A stretch of 14,427 nucleotides of DNA from positions 1-14,427 of the forward strand of contig DATCKN010000076.1 in NCBI GenBank assembly GCA_036562185.1, read 5' to 3'. Of this stretch, positions 1 through 6,200 are shown piece after piece (positions within the stretch are counted from its first letter, which is position 1; each line of letters starts with the position of its first letter). The notes beneath the pieces were generated by a model, which saw only the letters and a program-made list of their open reading frames with translations, was not told where the DNA came from and ran no database searches. A program made the translations under genes and the position numbers. This DNA comes from Thermoclostridium sp036562185. GTDB taxonomy: Bacteria > Bacillota > Clostridia > DSM-8532.

Positions 1-185
1 ATATGCCGCCTGAGCTTATGAAACAAGCGATAAAACTGATAAACGGAAAAGCACTGACAGAAGCATCCGGCAATGTCAGTCTTGATAATATAGAAGAGGT
101 AGCTGCCACGGGAGTGGATATAATATCGGTCGGAGCTATTACACATTCTGTTAGGGCGATGGATATAAGTATGAAATTTGAGTAG
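1..185 (+). CDS. nadC: Nicotinate-nucleotide pyrophosphorylase (quinolinate phosphoribosyltransferase), C-terminal end, 5' truncated by the window
   Basis: This is the last 60 or so residues of quinolinate phosphoribosyltransferase. The enzyme joins quinolinate and PRPP to give nicotinate mononucleotide, CO2 and pyrophosphate, in cytosolic de novo NAD synthesis. The visible part has the family's typical C-terminal signature: an LINGKA helix, then EASGNVSLDNI, then TGVDIISVGAITHS, which in known structures are late strands of the barrel contributing to phosphate binding. The protein ends SMKFE, a usual length for the family. The reading frame begins at base 3 and is open to the window edge; the Met at base 3 is internal, since family members have an N-M pair there. 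The rest of the gene, and perhaps other nad genes, should lie upstream. Transcription appears to stop at the hairpin at 315-349. Confidence 0.93.
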   Translation, partial: MPPELMKQAIKLINGKALTEASGNVSLDNIEEVAATGVDIISVGAITHSVRAMDISMKFE

Positions 186-245
186 CTTACGGAAAATGTT
201 GGATTTTGCAGACATATGACATGAAGTTAAGTTGTATTGACATCC

Positions 246-594
246 TGTGGACAAAACGTAAAAATATCCACAAAAAAGTGGATAAATTGGTGACAAAAAA
301 ATTGTTAAGCGCTCAAACCCTTGCAAATAGCGAGTTGCAAGGGTTTTTTCATGCAAAAAGTTATCCACAACCTTGTGGATATCCTGTGTAATTTTTGGGT
401 ATTTTAATGCAAAAGACTGTGAGTAATATTGAAAAAACATGTATTTATCCACAGCCATATCAATAGGACAGTATCTTATTTTGTGGATAAGATAGAACAT
501 TTGTCATATTTTAATGATTTATTACGAATACTGCTAAATGTTATCCACAATTACGGCATGTAATGTTTTTATATGCAGCATAAGCTGTGAATAA
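246..594. other. DnaA-box cluster, candidate origin or origin-associated region
   Basis: Nine sites that match or nearly match the DnaA box TTATNCACA lie in 349 bp. Exact matches: 361-369 (+), 445-453 (+), 482-490 (-), 541-549 (+) and 586-594 (-, TTATTCACA). One-mismatch sites: 246-254 (-), 264-272 (+), 277-285 (-) and 374-382 (-). The pair at 361-382 forms an inverted repeat, ATCCACAA-cc-TTGTGGAT. The region is AT-rich and has no credible gene. DnaA is the initiator that binds such boxes and opens the adjacent DNA. In many Firmicutes origins lie near dnaA/rpmH and serine tRNAs are often close; here two tRNA-Ser genes lie about 1.2 kb away, but dnaA is not in the window. It may be an origin arm or a regulatory DnaA-titration cluster. 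Confidence 0.7.
315..349 (+). terminator. Rho-independent terminator downstream of nadC
   Basis: A perfect 12-bp stem (AAACCCTTGCAA at 315-326 with its complement at 335-346) encloses an 8-nt loop, and its 3' arm runs into a T-tract ending at 349. It lies 130 bp after the nadC stop, within the DnaA-box region, and would end the nad transcript. Confidence 0.9.
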
Positions 595-695
595 ACCGTT
601 TTTTCAGATGGTCCCGGTTGAATTTTGGAAAGACAATTATGGCTTTACGCCAACGATTTTGCATAAATAGATTAAAACATGTGTGGAATAAGTAT

Positions 696-723
696 TTGCT
701 GATTGTGAAAGCCTAACTATAAG
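696..723 (+). promoter_or_regulatory. Possible sigma-A promoter for the CBS-domain gene
   Basis: TTGCTG (696-701) and TATAAG (718-723) are separated by 16 bp and lie 25 bp before the start codon at 748. The -35 differs from TTGACA at two positions and the -10 from TATAAT at one. The spacing is a little short, so this is only a plausible promoter. Confidence 0.3.
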
Positions 724-747
724 AACTTAAAAGGAGATGATAATATA

Positions 748-1197
748 ATGAAAGCACGCGATGTAATGACAAAATCGATAGTTACTGTTGAGCCTGATAC
801 TACAATAAAAGAGGTTGCGCAATTAATGCAGCAACACAATGTCGGTGCCATACCGGTTGTTGATCACAATGGCCTTAAAGGAATTGTAACCGACAGGGAT
901 CTTGTTGTCAGAAATATTGCATCCGGAAAGGATCCGTTTTCAACTCCGGTAAGAGATGTTATGACATCACAGGTTACTACGGTTACACCGGACGAGGATG
1001 TGCAATCAATAACAAAACTTATGGCATCAAGGCAGATTAGAAGGGTACCTGTTGTTGAAAACCAGCAGCTTATAGGAATGGTTTCACTCGGTGATATTGC
1101 AACCACCGGCAGGACAGAGCTGACAATGGAAGCTTCTGAAGCATTATCTGAAATAAGTAAGCCGTCAAAACCATTAAAAACAACTGCACCCAAGTAA
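748..1197 (+). CDS. Two-CBS-domain protein (CBS pair, YhcV-like)
   Basis: The 149-aa protein consists almost entirely of a CBS pair (Bateman module), a fold that binds adenine nucleotides or other small regulators. CBS1 spans about residues 5-60 (DVMTKSIVTVEPDTTI, then VGAIPVVD, then GIVTDRDLV). CBS2 spans about 68-125 (DVMTSQVTTVTPDEDV, then IRRVPVVE, then LIGMVSLGDIA). Each ends in the usual G-hydrophobic-(T/S)-x-x-D segment. There is no catalytic or membrane domain, so it is probably a stand-alone cytosolic sensor; its ligand and partner cannot be read from sequence. The C-terminal 25 residues are Ser/Lys-rich and likely flexible. The start is supported by AAGGAG at 731-736, 11 nt upstream. 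A spore-protein gene follows after 94 bp. Stand-alone CBS pairs of this size are common in Firmicutes. Confidence 0.92.
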   Translation: MKARDVMTKSIVTVEPDTTIKEVAQLMQQHNVGAIPVVDHNGLKGIVTDRDLVVRNIASGKDPFSTPVRDVMTSQVTTVTPDEDVQSITKLMASRQIRRVPVVENQQLIGMVSLGDIATTGRTELTMEASEALSEISKPSKPLKTTAPK

Positions 1198-1291
1198 TAC
1201 AAGTATAGATTTTAAAGGTCAGGACAGAATATTAATGTACGCCGGAGAGTTCATAGCAAGGCAAGGCTTGTTAGAATTGAGGGGGGATATC

Positions 1292-1474
1292 ATGAGCAGG
1301 AGAAACGGCATCATGTCAGAACACCTCAAGGAAGAAATTGCCAAGGAACTCGGTGTGTATGATATAGTAAAAAATGATGGTTGGGGTGCAGTGACATCCA
1401 GAGATTGCGGAAACATGGTTAAAAAGGCTATTGAGATGGCCAACCGAAATTCCGCTCAGAACCATCAGGCTTAA
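1292..1474 (+). CDS. Small acid-soluble spore protein, alpha/beta type
   Basis: The 60-aa product matches the alpha/beta-type SASP family. These proteins are made late in the forespore, coat spore DNA, and protect it from UV and chemical damage; they are degraded at germination. Visible family features are the N-terminal GIMSEHLKEEIAKELGVYD segment, which includes the EIAKELG region where the GPR germination protease cuts in related proteins, and the second conserved block GWGAVTSRDCGNMVKKAIEMA, which forms the DNA-binding helix. The start at 1292 is chosen because GAGGGGGGA (about 1279-1287) lies just upstream and the protein then aligns with family N-termini. An in-frame ATG at 1235 would add 19 atypical residues that overlap an inverted-repeat arm. 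Expression under sigma-G is expected from the family, but I see no clear sigma-G promoter. Confidence 0.93.
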   Translation: MSRRNGIMSEHLKEEIAKELGVYDIVKNDGWGAVTSRDCGNMVKKAIEMANRNSAQNHQA

Positions 1475-1526
1475 TTGTTGCAATACCTGAGCGGTTTTAT
1501 TTATAAATTGTCAGTATTGCAACAAT
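1452..1526 (+). terminator. Interlocked inverted repeats at the end of the spore-protein gene (terminator-like)
   Basis: Two perfect inverted repeats interleave. CCGCTCAG (1452-1459) pairs with CTGAGCGG (1487-1494), which is followed by TTTTATTT as in a terminator. ATTGTTGCAATAC (1474-1486) pairs with GTATTGCAACAAT (1514-1526). The order is A-B-A'-B', and B abuts A' exactly, so the stems must either form a pseudoknot or compete. The first stem begins inside the coding region. Both loops are 27 nt, long for a simple terminator. Confidence 0.55.
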
Positions 1527-1566
1527 AGAGATACAACCGGGAGCAAAACTCTCCGGCGTATTGATT

Positions 1567-1591
1567 AGGGGCATGAAGAATGCTCTTTTTT
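1567..1591 (+). terminator. Rho-independent terminator-like hairpin
   Basis: An 8-bp stem with two G-T pairs (AGGGGCAT at 1567-1574 with ATGCTCTT at 1580-1587) encloses loop GAAGA and runs into six T residues (1586-1591). It is a likely final stop for the spore-protein transcript. Confidence 0.6.
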
Positions 1592-1738
1592 GTTGGCACA
1601 TTCACAAAACAGGAGTACACCGGCAAAGAAAGGAAGGTGCGGGAAATTGCATGCTGCCCGTTAGCTGAATCGGGTGCGTTCAATGGGACCGGATGTTTTT
1701 TTCTGAGCTGAATTCCGCAATTTACCTGTTGTACGGTA

Positions 1739-1768
1739 TTGACAATAATTCGTTCCTCATGTTATACT
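1739..1768 (+). promoter_or_regulatory. Sigma-A promoter for the tRNA-Ser pair
   Basis: A consensus -35 TTGACA (1739-1744) and a -10 TATACT (1763-1768) are 18 bp apart, and the first tRNA begins 17 bp downstream of the -10. This is a strong housekeeping promoter, as expected for stable RNA genes. No other promoter is visible between the two tRNAs. Confidence 0.85.
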
Positions 1769-1784
1769 TACATAGCAAAAACGT

Positions 1785-1875
1785 GGAGAGATGGTCGAGC
1801 TGGTTTAAGGCACCGGTCTTGAAAACCGGCGTGGGTTCACGCCCACCCTGGGTTCGAATCCCAGTCTCTCCGCCA
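1785..1875 (+). tRNA. tRNA-Ser (anticodon UGA)
   Basis: This folds as a class II tRNA with a long variable arm. The acceptor stem GGAGAGA (1785-1791) pairs with TCTCTCC (1865-1871), with discriminator G1872 and encoded CCA at 1873-1875. The anticodon loop CTTGAAA has TGA at 1820-1822, which reads UCA and probably other UCN codons. The variable arm is GTGGG/CCCAC, and the T arm has GGTTCGAATCC. The discriminator G and long variable arm are seryl-tRNA synthetase identity features. Confidence 0.97.
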
Positions 1876-1903
1876 ATATTATTATAATAACTATAATAAA
1901 CAC

Positions 1904-1996
1904 GGAGAAGTACTCAAGTTGGCCGAAGAGGCGCCCCTGCTAAGGGTGTAGGTCGTTAATAACGGCGCGAGGGTTCGAATCCCTCCTTCTCCGCCA
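1904..1996 (+). tRNA. tRNA-Ser (anticodon GCU)
   Basis: This is a second class II serine tRNA, 28 bp after the first and co-transcribed with it. The acceptor stem GGAGAAG (1904-1910) pairs with CTTCTCC (1986-1992), with discriminator G1993 and encoded CCA at 1994-1996. The anticodon GCT is at 1939-1941 and reads AGC/AGU. A long variable arm and the GGTTCGAATCC T arm are present. Together the two genes cover both serine codon boxes. Confidence 0.97.
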
Positions 1997-2001
1997 ATCC
2001 G

Positions 2002-2036
2002 AAAACCCTTGTACTGCAGGGGTTTTTGTATTTTTT
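2002..2036 (+). terminator. Rho-independent terminator of the tRNA-Ser operon
   Basis: A 10-bp stem with one G-T pair (AAAACCCTTG at 2002-2011 with CAGGGGTTTT at 2017-2026) has a 5-nt loop and is followed by TGTATTTTTT. It starts 6 bp after the second tRNA. Confidence 0.88.
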
Positions 2037-2364
2037 ACATTAAGTTCAAAGTTTGTGCAAGCTTTTCTTTTAAAAACAGAAAATCAAATTCCCTTTCAGC
2101 CCCTGTATGCTTCTGTTTATTATATATTTTACCGATTAGCGCAGCCTGGTTTTATACGTCGATGCTGATTTTTTACCTCTATGGCTGACTTGCCTGTGCT
2201 GCACGGCAGGAAAAATGTATTCTGTGATATGGCATAACCATACCAGGAGTATGTTTCAAAAGCGCAGCCACACTTCATATCTAAGTATCTTTGGTTCACA
2301 GCCGGCAGGAATATTGAAGCAAATAATTAAAATATTCATGTTTATCCTGAGTATTTAAAACTTA
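2037..2364. other. Intergenic stretch with no recognisable gene
   Basis: I see no ORF with a ribosome site and no RNA gene here. Two small hairpins occur: CTTGCC/GGCAGG around 2188-2211, and CATAC/GTATG around 2239-2253. Neither is followed by a T-run. The function is unknown. Confidence 0.4.
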
Positions 2365-2432
2365 TCCAATTTCGGCGAAAATATGTCCAATTTCGACATT
2401 GATATTTTCATGTCGATTATTGTTGCTATAAT
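2365..2432 (+). promoter_or_regulatory. Candidate promoter with operator-like repeats upstream of the surface-protein operon
   Basis: A perfect -10, TATAAT, lies at 2427-2432, with only a weak -35 (TTTTCA, 2405-2410, spacing 16). Upstream are a 10-bp direct repeat TCCAATTTCG (2365-2374 and 2386-2395) with a 21-bp period, about two helical turns, and two inverted repeats: GAAAATAT (2377-2384)/ATATTTTC (2402-2409) and TCGACAT (2393-2399)/ATGTCGA (2410-2416). The weak -35 together with arranged repeats suggests an activator or repressor binding here. The regulator is unknown. Confidence 0.45.
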
Positions 2433-2473
2433 AAAGTGAAGCAAAAGCCGAAATCAGGCAATAAAGGAGTGAT

Positions 2474-2554
2474 ATGTTTTTGTATGAAAGGTTATGTTCA
2501 GCTTTAGTTCGGAATGGAAAGGCAACTGAAGGCAATATACGGACACATTGCTGA
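2474..2554 (+). CDS. Small ORF in the leader, possible leader peptide or frameshifted small gene
   Basis: A 26-codon ORF beginning MFLYERLCSALVRNGK follows a clear AAAGGAG site (2463-2469), 4 nt before the ATG, and starts about 40 bp after the candidate -10. I recognise no family. One frame over, an ORF at 2514-2588 begins MERQLKAIYGHIAEEG and ends SGKFKP. Removing one A around 2513-2514 would fuse the two into a peptide of about 37 residues with helical character. Given the single-base frame changes in the downstream genes, such a fusion is possible. It could equally be a short regulatory leader peptide. A hairpin at 2584-2620 follows. The evidence is the ribosome site and position only, so confidence is low. 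Confidence 0.3.
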   Translation: MFLYERLCSALVRNGKATEGNIRTHC

Positions 2555-2583
2555 AGAAGGAGTATATTCCGGTAAATTTAAAC

Positions 2584-2633
2584 CATAAAGAGTTTAATAT
2601 TTTGAAATAGCTCCTTTATGATTTATGTTTTTA
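2584..2633 (+). terminator. Weak terminator or attenuator-like hairpin
   Basis: CATAAAG (2584-2590) pairs with CTTTATG (2614-2620), extended by AG/CT across a one-base bulge. The loop is 18 nt, and ATTTATGTTTTT follows. The stem is AT-rich and the T-run is broken, so termination would be partial at best. It lies between the small ORF and gene A, where an attenuator could act. Confidence 0.25.
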
Positions 2634-2709
2634 TGATAAATAGAGAATATATCGGAAATTCTGAGGTTGCTTTAATGGGATGCACTTATATGAAATATAC
2701 GGGAGAAAT

Positions 2710-2847
2710 GTGAAAGCTGCTGTTTAAGAGCGTAAAATGGAATATCGTGGAACCATGCGTGTCTTCATTTGCAATTTTATGTTACATTCTGAGCCGGCAT
2801 TGGATACTTCCCGGGCAGCTTTCACGCAGAACCGTTCTATAAACGGT
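2710..2847 (+). promoter_or_regulatory. Potentially structured 5' leader of gene A
   Basis: An 11-bp long-range stem GTGAAAGCTGC (2710-2720)/GCAGCTTTCAC (2815-2825) closes a region containing a nested 8-bp stem, CGTAAAAT (2731-2738)/ATTTTATG (2774-2781). It is followed by the hairpin ACCGTT-CTATA-AACGGT (2831-2847). This looks like a folded RNA leader ending about 80 nt before the gene A start. It does not match any riboswitch class I know, and no T-run terminator is attached. Confidence 0.3.
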
Positions 2848-2928
2848 GGGGCATAGTTTACCTGTTTTATATCCGAAATTTGGAGCTTCAACAAATCAGG
2901 TATTTAAAGCGAAAGGATGGTTATTTTC

Positions 2929-3162
2929 ATGGTTAACATTCATGCTTTTTCGAAGCCAAAAATGAGACGTACTTTTGTCGTTTCGTTGATGGTAATCCTG
3001 GCCATTATTCTGGCGTTGCCGAATGTTTCTTATGCGCGTAGCAACACACAATGGCCGGAAGGGATCGATGGTTATAAATATACGCCTGCTGAAAAACCGA
3101 AATCAGGTGCATGGCCGTATAGGATTTATATAAAACGCAATTCATCTTCCATTACACTTTAA
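2929..3162 (+). CDS. Gene A piece 1: signal peptide and mature N-terminus
   Basis: This piece encodes 77 residues before an early TAA. A basic start (KPKMRR) precedes a hydrophobic core (TFVVSLMVILAIILALP) and a probable signal peptidase I site, SYA/RS, so the product is exported by Sec. The mature part begins with a WPEG segment and GYKYTPAEK. The start at 2929 is preferred over the ATG at 2917 because AAAGGA (2912-2917) overlaps the latter but is 11 nt from 2929. An internal ATG at 2962 is a weaker alternative. The stop at 3160-3162 lies in CTTTAA; one more T would carry the frame into IEGDGVVEDG, which continues the same protein in the -1 frame. Confidence 0.7.
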   Translation: MVNIHAFSKPKMRRTFVVSLMVILAIILALPNVSYARSNTQWPEGIDGYKYTPAEKPKSGAWPYRIYIKRNSSSITL

Positions 3163-3298
3163 TAGAAGGAGATGGTGTTGTAGAAGACGGCAGGGTTGGG
3201 AAGCTTATCAATGCTCAATACTTCCTGGATGTCGGAAAGAATCCTGTCAACGTTAGCGGCAGCGGTAATAACAGCAGTGTTGAAATAGAGCCAAAAAA
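3162..3298 (+). CDS. Gene A piece 2: short coding run in the -1 frame
   Basis: From 3162 the third frame reads IEGDGVVEDGRVGKLINAQ, then FLDVGKNPVNVSGSG and NNSSVEIEP, a composition typical of the surrounding surface protein. It has no start codon of its own. The frame leaves sense after the A6 run at 3293-3298: it continues only to a TAG near 3340, while the second frame becomes coding (KNVRNGTTELNVIVDSKTPE). One more A in the run joins the two. It is too short to be an independent gene and is read as the middle of gene A. Confidence 0.6.
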
Positions 3299-6200
3299 TA
3301 TAAAAATGTCAGAAACGGCACCACTGAGCTCAATGTCATAGTTGACAGTAAAACCCCGGAGATTAATTCAAGCGAACAGAATTCAGGCGGTGGATTTTAT
3401 GCAACGAAGATGAGTGAAAATGATTGGGCCAATGGGACTGGAGTGGTAGCAGCCAGAAGTGCGGAAGGAACTATACCCAAAGGATTGGTTAAAAATACCC
3501 AAACCAACATTGGTAACAATGACATTAAGCAAAATACGGTTTTCTCACTGAACAGTAAGGATAAACCCATATTCAGAATTGTCCTGTCAGACATGATCGA
3601 TGAAAAACTTCTGAAAATGACAAATGATCCTGATCCTTTAAAACTGAAACTGAATATCTTTGATTATAAAGGAAAAGTTATCAGCGGCAGGAATGCGTAT
3701 GCCGAACTGATCGGATACAGGTATGTAAATCAGAACACAATACAGCAGGATAAGGGGAAAGGTCAGCAGGGCACAAACCAGGGCTATACCGAATTGTTCT
3801 TTGCTTATACACCTAAAGCTTCAGATTTCGAAGGGCTGCCAAAAGATGCATATATAATTGATATAGCTGCCCAGGTTGACAATGGATATTTTATCTTTGG
3901 CACTGATTTATTCAATAAAAGATTAAGCGATTTTGCCGGAAACCAGATAGGTCAGCTGAAACTTGCAGCAGGACAGTCAAAGGCTCCCGCGAACTTACAG
4001 GTCATGATTGATTTGTTGCCGCCGATTTTAGTAGAGAGCAAGAGCAAGCTGCCTGATCCGTCAGTACCTGTAGCAGAGCTGAATAACATAAAGCTTGTAT
4101 TTGAAGAAAAAGGTGAAGAGACAACCAAGCTTGACATTAAACTCCAGGTTTACAAGCAAATTGGAAATACCGACAGATTTATGGCAGTTGACACCAAGTT
4201 AAACGGGCAGACGACCGGCGAATATGGTTCGTTAAGCGAGCTATCGGGCACTGGGCTGAAAGACCGTTATATTATAAGCTATAATGTTTTATTGGTAAAA
4301 ACAGCGGCCAAACTGGATAAATCATTATCAACCGACAATGTAAAATATTACAGTGTTGAAATAAACGGTCTTACAATACAAGATCCAATGCCTTCGGTTT
4401 CAGATAATTATTATCTGGTATACGAAATTACCGATAAGGCAGGAAATAGCATAAAAAACATAGAAAACGGCATTCCGCACAAAAATATACCGCTCAATAT
4501 AGATATATTACCTCCAATACCGGTGAAAGGAGAAGACGGGAAGTGGTACACAGTCAACAGAACCGAAACAGGAAATGCGGCGGATGTAACATTCAACCTT
4601 GAGGATAAGTCCGGCCTTTGGCCAAGTTTCCCCTACTACACCGTTGATTACAATGAAAGTAATACCTCTATCAGACCTAATGATGAAAGGCTGTATACTT
4701 CAAGCGATCCGGACACAGCCTACATAGAAACAGACAAAGACACCAGGGTGGGCAAGACAATATATGCGAAATTCAAGGATATACTCCAAAACGAAATGAG
4801 CGATTACATACCGGCAGGCCCGATTTATTTTGACACAAGAAAAATTGACGCAGAATACAATTGCAGGAACTGTGTGGACGGTGGGCGCCGGAAAACCTAT
4901 GACTTGTGGGTTAAAATTGCAAATCCGTTTTCAGAAATAGGCAGCGGAGAAGAGGGAACTCTGAAAATCAGTTATAAGTGGGTATCGAGTGATAAACAGG
5001 ATTATGATAAATATGAAGAAATCTATATTACCGGTAACAGCGAGCAGGCACGGAATGATACCATAATGGTTTCTCTTACTCCCGAGGGATTCCAGCAGGA
5101 ATGGCTTAAAAAACTGGGCAAAGACGGTTCAGCATTCCACGGGATATATAAATGCTATGCGAAAGTGGAACTTATATCTGAATTGGATGGCGAGGAAAAG
5201 GTAATTGATTATATAGAACTGGGATGGCATCAGCATTACTTTGACAATATGCCGCCTGTTGTTGACGTTGAGCAGCTTTCAGATAAATATGCCAAAACCC
5301 CTGTTATTTCTTTCAGCATAGAAGATGATAACGGCGAGGCAAGCAACATTGATTTTGGCAACGTGGAAAATACCTATTACACGTATGCGGTCAAAAGAAC
5401 CAATACATCGGGCAATGCATATTATGTGGATATTTCAGATAAATATCCCATCAATACTTATAACTTTTATAGAGAAGAAACAGCTCTGGCCGGTGTGGAA
5501 AGCACAAACGGCAGAATTGTCGGAATGGACGAAAACGAGATTTACGTGAGAGTATCGGTACAGGATAAAGCGGGCAACAAGACTGAACAAGTTATCGGCC
5601 CTGTCCTGATAGATGCTGTTGCGCCCGTAGTCAATGAACTTTATCTGAACATAAAAGACGGAGCAAAAAGCATCAGTTATCAGGATAAAACAGGATTCTA
5701 CACGGTGGTAAAAGATTTGGCGGATATTACCGGTGTGGCATTAAATATAACCGATAATACAAATTCCGGTATAACCGTAAGGAGCACAGGAAGTTCAAAA
5801 ACCGTCCAGAAATCAGACGGGGATCAGAAAGGAGTATACTCCGGAACCCTGAACCTGACCGCCAATGACTTTATGTTTATTGAAAAAACCATGGGCGGCG
5901 TGGATCACTATCGCGCTACGCTTGCCATAACCGATGAAGCAGGGAATATTACCTATAGCTATATTGATATTATCGTGGATAATATGGCTGTTTACTCAGG
6001 TACCCCCGATGCTTCAGTGCCTTCCAACAATGATGCCTACACCAAAGAAAATGTGATTGCAAGGCAATATATCAATATAAACGACTATGAAACGGTTGAC
6101 ATTCTGAGGGCAGGGTTAAGCCTGAGCGGCTCCGGCGGTAAAGTGGAAGGAGAGCCTGTAATCGTGGTCAATGGTCCGGAAAGTTATGTTGAACTGACGC

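Larger units (their letters stand above)
1238..1560. repeat. 14-bp perfect inverted repeat flanking the spore-protein gene
   Basis: TACGCCGGAGAGTT at 1238-1251 recurs as its exact reverse complement at 1547-1560, enclosing the whole spore-protein gene and its terminator region. The arms begin with TA, and sequence beyond the 14 bp does not match. This could be the trace of a small interspersed repeat or chance; no transposase is present. Confidence 0.5.

Noticed and set aside
206..391. 61-codon plus-strand ORF downstream of nadC
   Set aside because: It has no ribosome site, runs through the terminator hairpin and several DnaA boxes, and its composition is that of AT-rich non-coding DNA.
1227..1258. 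Possible sigma-G promoter (GAATA and CATAGCA) before the spore protein
   Set aside because: The spacing is about 20 bp rather than about 18 and the -10 has a mismatch; too weak to list even though sigma-G control is expected for the family.
1235..1291. Upstream ATG extension of the spore protein
   Set aside because: The extra 19 residues are not found in the family and overlap an inverted-repeat arm; the purine-rich ribosome site lies directly before 1292.
1501..1683. 60-codon minus-strand ORF with a YAGEF segment matching the frame at 1235
   Set aside because: The match is a by-product of the 14-bp inverted repeat; there is no ribosome site and no recognisable protein.
1693..1887. 64-codon plus-strand ORF covering the first tRNA-Ser
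   Set aside because: It overlaps the tRNA promoter and the tRNA itself; it is a chance reading frame.
2710..2847. Known riboswitch (cyclic di-GMP, cobalamin or similar) before gene A
   Set aside because: I could not match the conserved core of any class; only generic stems are visible.
2037..2916. Decayed protein gene in the long intergenic region
   Set aside because: Apart from the short ORF at 2474, no frame gives a coherent protein-like stretch on either strand.
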